Source: Candidatus Dormiibacterota bacterium (GTDB lineage: Bacteria; Chloroflexota; Dormibacteria; Dormibacterales; Dormibacteraceae). From it: 64,000 nucleotides of DNA. Below, in pieces: positions 34,848-44,179 of this stretch (position 1 is the stretch's first letter; each line of letters opens with the position of its first letter). A program made the position numbers and the translations under genes. The notes below the pieces were generated by a model. The model saw nothing but the letters and a program-made list of their open reading frames with translations, was not told the DNA's origin and made no database searches. Where the stretch lies: positions 269,490 through 333,489 of the forward strand of contig PNAG01000028.1 in assembly GCA_003169845.1 (NCBI GenBank), written 5' to 3'.

Positions 34848-37088
34848 CTACTGCCCGTCGTAGCTCATGAACGACGTCGGGCTGCTCTCGTTGCAGATCA
34901 CCGCCACCTGGCCGCCGGATGAGGTGGTGACCAAGGCCGTCGCCCTGGAGCCGCCGGAAAGGCCGCCGGTAGGTTGGTATAGACCCCAGAAGGCATCGGG
35001 CGCCAGCGTCTGCGTCTGAGGGGTTCCGACGGATGCGCCTGTGGCGCTGTCGAAGTAGCTGACGGTGATCGTTGTAGTGGCGAGACCGGTGTTCATGATC
35101 CCCTCACCGGTGTTCCAGGGGTCCGAGCCCGCGTTCTCGACCAGGGGCAGGTGAACGCTCGCGCTGCCGGCGCTGAACGCGTTGTAGGAGGTCGACTCCT
35201 GCGCGGACCCAGCGGCCGGCGCCATTTCGTTGACGATCGCCGCCAACGGCAGGGTGCTCTGGATTACCGCTGTATAGGCGCCCACCGCCGGCCCATCGGT
35301 GGGGCTGCCCTGGTAGACGCCCAGCGAACCGTTGGCTGGAATGGTGAAATTCTTGACGGTCGGTGACCCTGCGACGTCGTAGTAGGTGACCGTCACCGTG
35401 CCGCCACTCGCCGAGGCGTTTTGGATGCCGATCCCGGTGTAGTAGCCGCCGAAGGCATTGTTCAGGGCCACGGGCACGTTGAGCAGGCTACTGCCCGAGG
35501 GCACCGCGTCATAGGAGCTGAACTGCCCGCCCGGTCCAGTTTCGTTGACGATGGCGGCGACTGCACCGGGCGAGCTGGCGATCGTCGCAGTGCCGGTAAA
35601 ACCGTTGGGCAGGGCCAGGGTTGGGTCACCCGAATACATGCCCTGGTAGGCGCCCGCCGCAAGTCCGGTGAAGGTCTTGGTTTTCACCGTTGCGCCCGTT
35701 GAGTCGCGATATGTGACCGTGATGTTGGTCGGAGCTGCGCTCGAGTTGATCAAACCGATACCCGTCGTGTAACCGCCGAAGCCATTGTTGACGATGGTGG
35801 GGGCATACAGCGTGGTCCCCACACCGCTGGGCACCTGCACCCCGCTGTAGCTGGTCGCGTCACCCACGCCGCCGGGCGCGAACTCGTTGACGAAGGCCGC
35901 GACAGGCTGGCTGCTGTAGACGATCGCCGAGCCCGCCTGGGCGCTCGAAAACGAGTTGCCGTTGTCCTGGCGCACCGTCCAGCTTCCATTTACCGGCAGG
36001 CTGGTATTGATGTCGCCGGCGCCCACCGGCGCGCCGTTCTGGTCGAAGTAGGCGATGTGAACGATGGCCGGCGCTGAGCCGGTGTTCTGGATCGTCGCAG
36101 CGGTGACGAAGCCGCCGTAGGCCCCGTTGCTCATGGCGGGGAGCACCGCCGCCACGGGTAGGGTCCCGATGAGACTGCTTCCGACTGTGAATGACCATGT
36201 GTAAGGCAGCCCATTGACGGTAAGAGCGACCACGTAGTTGACCCCGTTCTGAAGGGGCTGCTGGGGGAACACGACCACGCCGCCTCGCCATGTCAGGTAG
36301 GGGGCGAAGGTGGCGTTGGTCGAGTCGATGACGCAGTTCGAGAGTGACGCTCCGTTTCCTACCAGCGTGTGGACCGGCCCGGCGGTCGTGGCCACGTTGG
36401 CCCCCACCTCGATGAAGAGCGGCAGCCCGCTGAATCCCGGACAAGCGAGAAGCGGGTCGGGTGTTTCGTTCCCGCTGTACGCGGTCAGCGGCTCGGTGGA
36501 GCCGTTTCCCGGGAAAAAGACCGGATACTGGCCGGGGGCGGACATGCCCTGGCCAACATTCACGGCGGCGGCCATCTGCCAGGTGTACGCGGAATTCCGA
36601 TACGAGCCGAAGCCGGTCGTCGTGAGTCGTGGGTCCATCATCCCCATCGCGTGGAAGGGCGCACCCATCCACCAATCGATGGCCTCAACGTCTGCAGTGG
36701 CGGTGCTGGAGCTGACAAAGATGTTGCTGTTCATGGCGGCAAGGTTGCCCGCCGCCGTGTACTGCGAGTAAGCGGTGCTCTCACTGTGCGTGACCTGGCC
36801 GGTCTGGACCATGTACGTCGCGTGGAGCACGTCGCCGGCGCTGTAAGTTGTGTTCTCCGTCAGGGTGGAAGTGCCGGTGTTGGCCCGCCAGGCATTGAAG
36901 CGGTCGAGCCAGGGCAAGCTGGCGGTTGGGACGGTCGCCAGATGGACATGAGACGTGGCCGCCCCTGGGAGGGCCGGCAATATGGCGAAGGCCAAGGCAG
37001 CCAGTATTGGCACCGCGAAGCGACGTCCCGCACGTGATCGCAAACCACGTTCGAGTACGCCGAAGGCGTGCCTCGAGTTAGGTACCAC
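34848..37088 (-). CDS. Secreted CAP-domain protein with four C-terminal repeats
   Basis: This 746-residue exported protein has a signal peptide-like segment at about 24-45. A CAP/SCP-like region (about 58-210) contains LDRFNAWRAN, VTHSESTAY and WWMGAPFHAMGMM. It is followed by an unclassified region with VVFPQQPLQNGVNYVVALTV. Four related repeats of about 105-120 residues then run to the C-terminus. Each has a GFVTAATIQN/GYYTGIGIQN-type core, a VTYYD-like strand and a closing NEFAPG/NEMAPA-type segment. The start is a GTG at 37088 with no clear ribosome site. It is probably a surface or secreted protein; ligand is unknown. Confidence 0.75.
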   Translation of the reverse strand: MVPNSRHAFGVLERGLRSRAGRRFAVPILAALAFAILPALPGAATSHVHLATVPTASLPWLDRFNAWRANTGTSTLTENTTYSAGDVLHATYMVQTGQVTHSESTAYSQYTAAGNLAAMNSNIFVSSSTATADVEAIDWWMGAPFHAMGMMDPRLTTTGFGSYRNSAYTWQMAAAVNVGQGMSAPGQYPVFFPGNGSTEPLTAYSGNETPDPLLACPGFSGLPLFIEVGANVATTAGPVHTLVGNGASLSNCVIDSTNATFAPYLTWRGGVVVFPQQPLQNGVNYVVALTVNGLPYTWSFTVGSSLIGTLPVAAVLPAMSNGAYGGFVTAATIQNTGSAPAIVHIAYFDQNGAPVGAGDINTSLPVNGSWTVRQDNGNSFSSAQAGSAIVYSSQPVAAFVNEFAPGGVGDATSYSGVQVPSGVGTTLYAPTIVNNGFGGYTTGIGLINSSAAPTNITVTYRDSTGATVKTKTFTGLAAGAYQGMYSGDPTLALPNGFTGTATIASSPGAVAAIVNETGPGGQFSSYDAVPSGSSLLNVPVALNNAFGGYYTGIGIQNASASGGTVTVTYYDVAGSPTVKNFTIPANGSLGVYQGSPTDGPAVGAYTAVIQSTLPLAAIVNEMAPAAGSAQESTSYNAFSAGSASVHLPLVENAGSDPWNTGEGIMNTGLATTTITVSYFDSATGASVGTPQTQTLAPDAFWGLYQPTGGLSGGSRATALVTTSSGGQVAVICNESSPTSFMSYDGQ

Positions 37089-37165
37089 AATCGAAATAAC
37101 GAAATGGTGCTGCGATCTTGCCTAGTCGGTCGCCCGTAGGGCCGCTTTTGAGATCCAGCGATCTT

Positions 37166-38272
37166 CTATCCGGTTGTTGTGCGAAGACCCCGACCTAGGA
37201 GGCTCCAGGAGCGTCCGCTGTCGGTGGACGTGTAGATGTCGCCGCCGTAGCAATACGCAAACAGCGTCGTCGGGTTGCCCTGGGTTATCGCCTCGACGCT
37301 CTGGTCATAAGGAAGGCCGATCGCTGAACCCCACGTGGACCCGCCATCGGTGCTGTAGGAGATGGCCCCAGGTACACCGAGCTTGTCACCACCGTCGCCA
37401 ACGAGGAGCGTGCCGCCGGCCCCGACACCCACCGGACCGTTGAGGCCTCCACCCACAACGGACCACGTGTTGCCTTTCATGAGATAGGCACCGTTTTGCC
37501 CGCCGCGAGCGAGCAGGCTCGGGGGGTCGCCTGCGACCACCGCGAGCTGGGTCACCGTGACCCCCTGAGGCAAGGCAGGCAGCTCCAGGATCCGCTGGCC
37601 ATTGTCAATCAGCTCGAAGACCCGGTTACCCGTGGCCAGAAAGAATTGTCCGACGACAGTGCCCGGAGTCATGACGGGGCTGGCGAGGGGAGGCAGACCG
37701 GCCAGCTCTCGCCAGCTCACTGAGGCGTCGCGAGTGCGCAGCAGACTCTGCTGGTGAATCAGAAACCAGACCGTGTTAATGAAAGGGCTCACTTGGAGTG
37801 GCTGGTACTGCCGGCTTCCTGGCGGCGATGTGCGAGTTGCTTTCCAACTGGCACCTCCGTTGGTTGTCACCTGGATGGAAGATCCGCCAGTGATCGCGTA
37901 CTGCGGATTGGTCGGATCGACTGCTATACCGGAGCCACCGGTTGGCGGCTGCATGGACGTCCACGTCTTCCCGGCGTCCGCGGATTCTTCAATGAGGCTC
38001 GGGCCAAGCCCGATCAGAACCCCAGTACCGCCCGCGAACAACTTCGCGCCATCGCCCAGCACACCCGGCGATGTCACTGACGGGAGCGGCGTCGAATCCG
38101 TCGGACTGGGAGAAGGCTCACCCGCGCTTGTGTACGTTCCGGCTCCACGGGTGCGCGTAAACGAAGTCGGGTTTGAGGCGATGGCCACAGCCACGCCGAT
38201 CAGGATTGCGAGGAGAGGCAGACCAGTGAACACCACCAGCCGCGATGGCAGATTTCCGAAAGGCCACCTCAT
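37166..38272 (-). CDS. Membrane-anchored BNR/Asp-box beta-propeller protein
   Basis: This 368-residue protein has one N-terminal helix (about 12-32), a Ser/Thr/Pro linker, and then a propeller-like body with Asp-box repeats: SADAGKTW, TTNGGASW, STDGGSTW and STDSGRSW. Such folds occur in sialidases, YCF48 and sortilin-type proteins, but no catalytic sialidase residues were identified. The ATG overlaps the stop of the PHP gene (ATGA). Likely an extracytoplasmic binding or assembly protein. Confidence 0.72.
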   Translation of the reverse strand: MRWPFGNLPSRLVVFTGLPLLAILIGVAVAIASNPTSFTRTRGAGTYTSAGEPSPSPTDSTPLPSVTSPGVLGDGAKLFAGGTGVLIGLGPSLIEESADAGKTWTSMQPPTGGSGIAVDPTNPQYAITGGSSIQVTTNGGASWKATRTSPPGSRQYQPLQVSPFINTVWFLIHQQSLLRTRDASVSWRELAGLPPLASPVMTPGTVVGQFFLATGNRVFELIDNGQRILELPALPQGVTVTQLAVVAGDPPSLLARGGQNGAYLMKGNTWSVVGGGLNGPVGVGAGGTLLVGDGGDKLGVPGAISYSTDGGSTWGSAIGLPYDQSVEAITQGNPTTLFAYCYGGDIYTSTDSGRSWSLLGRGLRTTTG

Positions 38273-38907
38273 TGCCGCCGCATCTTATGCCCGAGCTTCG
38301 CCTCGGCGAGGAGAAGCAGCCTGGGCCGGCGTTTGACAATTTTGCCGCCCCTCAGTTTGGCCAGGAAGTCTTCGGCTCCGTCAAAATCCTCCAGCTCAAC
38401 GTAAGCAGAACCGATTTCTCTCAAGGTGTGAGCATCCGAGCCGGCGCCGGCGGCTGCGCCCAGGATGCCGCAGAGGTCCTGAGCCTGGCGATTGGCTTGC
38501 TCCTCCGAACGGCCGTTGAATACCTCGACGATATCGATCAAGTCGGCGATGTCCTCGATGGCCGCCTCACTCAGGTGGCGCCTGAACGGGTCGTACGGGT
38601 GCTCCAGGTAGACAAGGCCGCCCTGGCCCTTGATTTCGAGCGCAGTTTTCCTGGGCGTCAGACCCCGTGCGACCGGATGCTCCAAAAAGAGTCCGATGAG
38701 CTCACCCTCCGCCGTCATCACCTCCTCCCCGGCCACGACTCTCTCAATGCCAGGAGTCTGGAGCCGAGCAATGCCAGCCAATGTGTCGTGGTCGGTGAGA
38801 AAAACCGGCGACAGTCCGAGCTGCCGGCAGCGTCCCGCCACGCGTTCTGGCTCTGTTCTGCAGTCAGGCGAAGCTGAGCTGTGGACATGCAGATCGACTC
38901 TGATCAC
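38269..38907 (-). CDS. PHP-domain phosphoesterase
   Basis: This 212-residue protein has DLHVHSSAS, LTDHDT, a GEEV segment and GSDAHT, the metal-ligand series of PHP phosphoesterases. The start is a GTG at 38907. It precedes and overlaps the BNR gene by 4 bp. Members include nucleoside/oligonucleotide and histidinol-phosphate-like phosphatases. Substrate is not predictable. Confidence 0.85.
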   Translation of the reverse strand: MIRVDLHVHSSASPDCRTEPERVAGRCRQLGLSPVFLTDHDTLAGIARLQTPGIERVVAGEEVMTAEGELIGLFLEHPVARGLTPRKTALEIKGQGGLVYLEHPYDPFRRHLSEAAIEDIADLIDIVEVFNGRSEEQANRQAQDLCGILGAAAGAGSDAHTLREIGSAYVELEDFDGAEDFLAKLRGGKIVKRRPRLLLLAEAKLGHKMRRQ

Positions 38908-38967
38908 GCGCGTCTGAGGTTAGCGCGAACCCGGGTGACCTTCAGCTTGGGCTCTGGGAAGGCAACA

Positions 38968-38996
38968 TTGGAGTTCACGAGGGTCAGGAATTAGAA
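38968..38996 (+). promoter_or_regulatory. Promoter candidate for the polysaccharide locus
   Basis: TTGGAG (38968-38973), a 17-bp spacer and TTAGAA (38991-38996) lie about 53 bp upstream of the first polysaccharide gene. Both boxes match sigma-70 consensus partially. Confidence 0.35.
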
Positions 38997-39049
38997 CTGA
39001 GAGTTAAGATCGTCTCGAACATGGCTATGGAATCGACTTTAATGGCCGC

Positions 39050-40489
39050 ATGGTACTGATCAGGTACGTCCGCGTGCTTCGGCATCGGTGGTGGATGATC
39101 GTCATGTGTCCCATAGTCGCGGCCCTTGTGGCTGGGGTCGTCAGCCTACTGCAGGCGCCAGTTTATGAGTCTCATGTCTCGCTCTATGTCCGCCTTGCGC
39201 AACCGCTGACGTCGTCGGATCCCACGGCTACAGCGTTGACGAGCGATCAGATCTTGCACACATACGCGTCACTTGTGACGGAGCGACCACTGCTCGAGTC
39301 GGTGATTTCAGAGCTCGGGCTGAAGATCAGTCCCGAGAGCCTGGCTAACGAGATCAAGGTTACGCCCGTTCCGAACACCACCAAGCTCGACGTTGCCGTG
39401 GACGACACCAACCCAACATTGGCGCGCGATGCTGCTAACCGACTCGTGGCAGACCTCATCACCGAGGTCAAGCAAATTGAACAGCAAGAGACTCAGCTTC
39501 CAAACGCTCGCTCTGGTGACAACCTCATTGTGGTTTCGCCAGCGATCACGCCGACCGGATCGATCTCCCCCAACATTCCCCGAAACGTCGGCATCGCATT
39601 CGTGCTAGGGCTTATGACGGCGCTCGGCGTTGCCTTTCTACTGGACTACCTGGATCAATCGGTCAAGAGCGACGACGAGATCCTAACTCGCCTCGGGTTG
39701 GTCACTATTGGGCACATCGCTTACGCGCCAACACCCAAGGGGAAGCGCGCTGAATTGATTGCATTGGACACTCAGTCGCCTGCTTCCGAGGCCTATAGGG
39801 CGCTGCGCACGAGCCTAATGTTCTCGACCATCGATCACGAGCTCAGAACGATTGTGGTCACATCCGCTGCCCCAGACGAGGGAAAGACACGAACGGCCGC
39901 GAATCTCGCTGTCGTCCTGGCAGAGGCCGGTCACAAGACAGTCCTGGTCGATGCCGACTTCAGACGTCCGTCACAGCACAAGGTCTTCGGGAGGATTCGA
40001 AACGTCGGCTTCTCCAACCTGATCCTGCAGGATGTCCCTGAGAGCGAGGCGATCGGTGCCGTCGAGAAAGTACCGAATCTCTGGCTGATCACTTCGGGCC
40101 CAATCCCACCCAATCCATCTGAGCTCCTGGGGTCGGGCCGCGTAAAGGAGCTCATCGCGCGGTTGAGGGGTGCCTTCACCTACGTGATCTTCGACACTCC
40201 GCCCGTTAATGCCGTGACGGACGCAGCCATTCTTGCCGCCGGCGCCAACGGGACCATATTGGTCGTTGAGCAGGGACGCACCACCTTCCCCGCGCTGAGG
40301 CATGCGAAACAGTTACTCGACCGCGTTGGCGCGCCCACCATCGGCGTGGTGATGAACAAAGTGCGAGCTTCGGCTGGCTCGTACGCGTACGAGTACGGCT
40401 ACTATGGCACGCGCGCTGAGGTTAGCGCGGTGCCGGATCCACGTCCGCTTTCCGAGCCAGAACCCCGGGTTCCATCGGTTAGGGGGTGA
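39050..40489 (+). CDS. Polysaccharide co-polymerase / BY-kinase (Wzc/CapAB-like)
   Basis: This 479-residue protein has a Wzz-like N-terminal half with two membrane helices (about 14-34 and 182-203) and a C-terminal tyrosine-kinase half. The kinase has Walker A in APDEGKTRTAAN, Walker A' VLVDADFRRP and Walker B YVIFDTPP. A tyrosine cluster (YAYEYGYYGT) near the C-terminus is the usual autophosphorylation tail. It controls chain length and export of the polysaccharide made by the following genes. No ribosome site is obvious. Confidence 0.9.
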   Translation: MVLIRYVRVLRHRWWMIVMCPIVAALVAGVVSLLQAPVYESHVSLYVRLAQPLTSSDPTATALTSDQILHTYASLVTERPLLESVISELGLKISPESLANEIKVTPVPNTTKLDVAVDDTNPTLARDAANRLVADLITEVKQIEQQETQLPNARSGDNLIVVSPAITPTGSISPNIPRNVGIAFVLGLMTALGVAFLLDYLDQSVKSDDEILTRLGLVTIGHIAYAPTPKGKRAELIALDTQSPASEAYRALRTSLMFSTIDHELRTIVVTSAAPDEGKTRTAANLAVVLAEAGHKTVLVDADFRRPSQHKVFGRIRNVGFSNLILQDVPESEAIGAVEKVPNLWLITSGPIPPNPSELLGSGRVKELIARLRGAFTYVIFDTPPVNAVTDAAILAAGANGTILVVEQGRTTFPALRHAKQLLDRVGAPTIGVVMNKVRASAGSYAYEYGYYGTRAEVSAVPDPRPLSEPEPRVPSVRG

Positions 40490-40557
40490 GTCGAGAGGCC
40501 GGGTATCTTCGCCACCCGTGATCGCGGGTCCCGATCCGAAAATTACCAGGCCAAGCC

Positions 40558-41928
40558 TTGGTGAATAGCATGCTCGCAAACGCTGGATCGCTGGTGTACG
40601 CCGCACGCTACCCAAAGGTGCAAAAGGCCGTCGCCGTGTTGGCCCTGGTTCTCCTTTCTGCATGGCTCGGGTATCAGGTCGCGCGAGACTACTTCACAGC
40701 CGTCGAACTTATGGTGGCGGCTGCGATCGTTGCGGTATCTATACGTTGGCCACGGCAGGCTTTGCTCATGGCGGTTCCTGCAACTCTGCTCCCAATAGAC
40801 CTGGTTGGGACCTCGGGCCAATTGCTTATCGTGGCCGCCCTAACCATTGGCTGGCTCGTCGAAATGCTAGCGGGGCGCGGACACGTATACCCGTGGGAGC
40901 ATGGACTTTTAGCAGGCTTCGGCGCCTGGTTGGTCCTCGCCTACTTCGTCGACGGCGTTCACATCGAAAGCCAACTGTCCGCGGAGCACGATTTGGCTAC
41001 GCTGCTCGCCGGTCTCTGGCTATGCGGTATGGCGATCTCAATTGGCCCCACTCGTGGCCAGCTCTTAGCGGTTGGTGCGTTGTCCGCGGCAGCGGTTTCG
41101 GTCGCCGCGATTCTCGATCCGGCTCATTCGGGGGTTGGCCGGATCGCTCTGCTTGGCCTCAACTCAAACTACGTCGGGGCCGCCCTGGCACTTGGAGCGG
41201 TGGCATCTCTGGCGGCCTTGATTCACAACAGGCGCAACCCGATCTGGATCGCTACTGGAGTGGCATGCGTGATCGGCATCCGGGCGAGCGGCTCGCGCGG
41301 GGCCATCGTGATGCTGCTTGCCGGTGTGGCTGTGCTCGGGCTCCTGGGTCGCCCGCGTTGGATCCAATTGACGGTCGTCGCGGTCGCAGCAACAGTAGTG
41401 ATCGCGCTACCCGGCTTCACCGACGAAGCCTTGACCCTGCTCATCGGCCCGCGGACCGCCGCCGACTTTGCAGCAAGCAACATTGACCGCACGAATGCCG
41501 GGCTGACCGCGCTGCGATATGCGGTCGCGAATCCTGTATTTGGCGTCGGCTACGGCCAGTTTGCTGCGCTAGCCGCGCGGGATCCGCTCCTTGCCGAATA
41601 CGTGGCTACCCACAATGACTATCTCCGTCTGGCGGCCGAAAGCGGCTTTCCGGCGGCTCTCTTATTGATTGCCGTAGTTGGTCTGGCGTTGCGTACCGGC
41701 CGGCCACTCCGACGCACGGAAACGGCGATGGTGGTCACGTATGCGGTTAGCCTGCTCTTCGGCAACTTCTTGTCAAACCTGTCAGTGTCTGCGCCGTTCT
41801 GGTTGTGGTTGGGATTGTCATTGCATGTCTCTGCCGAGCGATCTGCTGCCACAAGGGAAACGGCTCGCGAAGTCTCTATTCGGAGCCAGGGCGCAGCCAT
41901 GCGTACTGTCCGCTTCCCAGCTGAATGA
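40558..41928 (+). CDS. O-antigen ligase/polymerase-like membrane protein (Wzy/WaaL type)
   Basis: This 456-residue protein has about ten or more hydrophobic helices and a Wzy_C-type block around NPVFGVGYGQFAAL with a large loop containing HNDYLRLAAESGF. These are hallmarks of O-antigen polymerase/ligase proteins. The start is uncertain: TTG at 40558, or ATG at 40570. It follows the BY-kinase gene by 68 bp. Likely role: polymerisation or ligation of repeat units. Confidence 0.8.
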   Translation: MVNSMLANAGSLVYAARYPKVQKAVAVLALVLLSAWLGYQVARDYFTAVELMVAAAIVAVSIRWPRQALLMAVPATLLPIDLVGTSGQLLIVAALTIGWLVEMLAGRGHVYPWEHGLLAGFGAWLVLAYFVDGVHIESQLSAEHDLATLLAGLWLCGMAISIGPTRGQLLAVGALSAAAVSVAAILDPAHSGVGRIALLGLNSNYVGAALALGAVASLAALIHNRRNPIWIATGVACVIGIRASGSRGAIVMLLAGVAVLGLLGRPRWIQLTVVAVAATVVIALPGFTDEALTLLIGPRTAADFAASNIDRTNAGLTALRYAVANPVFGVGYGQFAALAARDPLLAEYVATHNDYLRLAAESGFPAALLLIAVVGLALRTGRPLRRTETAMVVTYAVSLLFGNFLSNLSVSAPFWLWLGLSLHVSAERSAATRETAREVSIRSQGAAMRTVRFPAE

Positions 41929-42057
41929 CCGATGCGAACCTCCGCGGTCCATCGATCGAGAATCGTTTGGCTGGTCGGGAATATCTGGCTAGACGGCTAG
42001 GCGAGGCCGATCACGCTCGGTCAACCGGTCCAAGCGCCCACGGGTGGTCCGGCCACA

Positions 42058-44094
42058 ATGGCTGAGCAGCCGCTCCAGCGACGGGATGATATTCAAGGCC
42101 TAAGGGCGGTCGCAGTGACACTCGTTGTCCTCTATCACGTCGGACTCCCCATCAATGGCGGCTTCGTTGGCGTCGACGTCTTCTTTGTAATTTCGGGTTT
42201 CGTCATCGGCCGCCTACTCTGGCGCGAGCTGACGTCGACAGGCCGCCTGGCCCTCGGTGCATTTTATTCCCGCCGAGTTCGCCGTTTGCTACCGGCTCTT
42301 GCTGTCGTGCTGATCTTTGTCCTAATGGCTTCGCTAGTGCTCGAGAACCCGCTAGGAACGCAGCTGCAAACAGCAAAGACTGCGGCTGCAGCCTCGATCT
42401 TTCTCGCCAACGCTTTTCTCTTCACCGCTGATACGGGCTACTTCGCATTGGGAGCCAATACCAACCCCCTTTTGCACACCTGGACCCTAGCCGTCGAGGA
42501 GCAGTTTTACATTCTGTTTCCGGCAATCCTGTTAGTGGCATGGGCCATCTGCCGCCGCCGGGAAAACAACCGGACTGCGGTTGTAACGGCAACGCTTTGC
42601 GTGGTTGTGGTGGCATCCCTTCTGGCGTCGATCGCTGTTACACACGCAACTGGGTTTCCGTTTGGTGGCGATCGAAACCAGTTGTTTGCTTTTTACGCCT
42701 CACCCATTCGCGCGTGGGAATTTGCGCTAGGAAGCTTGGTCGCCCTCCAAGAACCCTTATTCAGCCGGCTTAGCCGAAAGGCCGCAACAACGGCGGCTAC
42801 CTTGGGTCTCTTCCTGATTGCGCTTGGAGCCCTCGCCCTGGATTCCACAACTCCATTTCCCGGAAGCGCGGCACTGGTCCCATGCCTGGGGGCTGCTTTC
42901 CTGATTGTCGCTGGCATCGGTCCCAGCACCCGCATCTCCAAGGTGCTCGCGAGCCGGCCAATGACGTTCATAGGGGATATTTCCTATGGGTGGTACCTCT
43001 GGCACTGGCCGATGATCGTTTTCACGCGCATCGTCTGGCCCGAAGCGCCTCCAGGAGCCCTTTTACTCGCGGCACTGGCTGCGCTCGTCCCGACGTACCT
43101 TTCGTTTGCGTGGATTGAAAATCCAATCCGCTTCAACCGGAGACTTATTGGGCCGCTTGTAGTGCGTTTGGCGGCGGTCTGCATCGTGGTTCCCTTGGCG
43201 CTCAGCATTGGTCTCTGGGCCGTTACAAGAATTCCAACTGGGCCGGCGTTGGACTTTGCTTTCCAGGCAAGAGGCCATCTCGATGAGACTCATCAGTGCA
43301 CGGACAACCTTCCGTCCGATCCCCATACCGCCTCAGCGTGCACATGGACCGTCCCAGAAGCCAGGGGCCGGGTCGTACTGGTAGGCGATTCCAACGCAGG
43401 GCAGTTCGCCGAACCGGTGGCCACCGCTGCTGCTGCGCAGGGCTTCGACTTCACCCTCGCAACATTCGGTGGCTGTCCGTTTGCTGATGTGATCACCGTC
43501 TACTCGACGGAGGCGTGGCAGGGCCAGTGCCGCACGTTCGTCAAGTCATGGCTAGCGTACCTTTCCTCCTCGCGCCCGAGCCTGGTCCTACTGTCAAACG
43601 CTTCTACGGAGTACCTGCGGGAAGGCAACGGCCTCACTTTTGTCAACAGCAGTTCAGGCGAGAGATCCGCTACGGCAGCGGGAAAGGCGATCCTTTGGAA
43701 CGACGCCATCGGAAAGGTGATGCAGCGTTTGACAGCGGTTGACGTGCCTGTCGTCCTTATTCACACCGTTCCACACTTCGCTTGGGTGGGCCTAACTGCC
43801 TGCCCTAACCTCCTGATCTACACAAGCCCGGCGGCCTGCGGAAGGTCAGAGACCAGAACTACCGTTGCTGACTTCTCAAAACGCGCGTTCACAGCTGAGG
43901 ATCTCGCAATCCGGGGAGCCAAGTTAGCGGTCGGGGTCGACTTCGCTAGCGTGATCTGCACCCCCGCCGAGTGTTCGACAAATCGCGGCAACCGATGGGT
44001 CTACCGCGATGGTGCTCATCTGACCGTGGGGGAGGCGGAGTCTCTGTTACCGCAGATCAGCGCACTGATTCTGACGAATGCGCGACCAAACTGA
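42058..44094 (+). CDS. OafA-like acyltransferase with C-terminal SGNH domain
   Basis: This 678-residue protein has an acyltransferase-3 membrane domain (about 8-370), with RRLLPALAV and HTWTLAVEEQFY motifs. A C-terminal SGNH hydrolase-like domain has GDS (443-445) and a DxxH motif, Asp651 and His654. The family O-acetylates surface sugars. Codon use appears less GC-rich than in the flanking regions. A second copy of this architecture lies at 47.6 kb. Confidence 0.9.
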   Translation: MAEQPLQRRDDIQGLRAVAVTLVVLYHVGLPINGGFVGVDVFFVISGFVIGRLLWRELTSTGRLALGAFYSRRVRRLLPALAVVLIFVLMASLVLENPLGTQLQTAKTAAAASIFLANAFLFTADTGYFALGANTNPLLHTWTLAVEEQFYILFPAILLVAWAICRRRENNRTAVVTATLCVVVVASLLASIAVTHATGFPFGGDRNQLFAFYASPIRAWEFALGSLVALQEPLFSRLSRKAATTAATLGLFLIALGALALDSTTPFPGSAALVPCLGAAFLIVAGIGPSTRISKVLASRPMTFIGDISYGWYLWHWPMIVFTRIVWPEAPPGALLLAALAALVPTYLSFAWIENPIRFNRRLIGPLVVRLAAVCIVVPLALSIGLWAVTRIPTGPALDFAFQARGHLDETHQCTDNLPSDPHTASACTWTVPEARGRVVLVGDSNAGQFAEPVATAAAAQGFDFTLATFGGCPFADVITVYSTEAWQGQCRTFVKSWLAYLSSSRPSLVLLSNASTEYLREGNGLTFVNSSSGERSATAAGKAILWNDAIGKVMQRLTAVDVPVVLIHTVPHFAWVGLTACPNLLIYTSPAACGRSETRTTVADFSKRAFTAEDLAIRGAKLAVGVDFASVICTPAECSTNRGNRWVYRDGAHLTVGEAESLLPQISALILTNARPN

Positions 44095-44179
44095 CACGAG
44101 CACGCCCGATGTCGGAGCGAGAATATTTCTCCGTGCACGCCTCCGATCCCACGAGACACGTGCACGTGAATAGCTTGTA

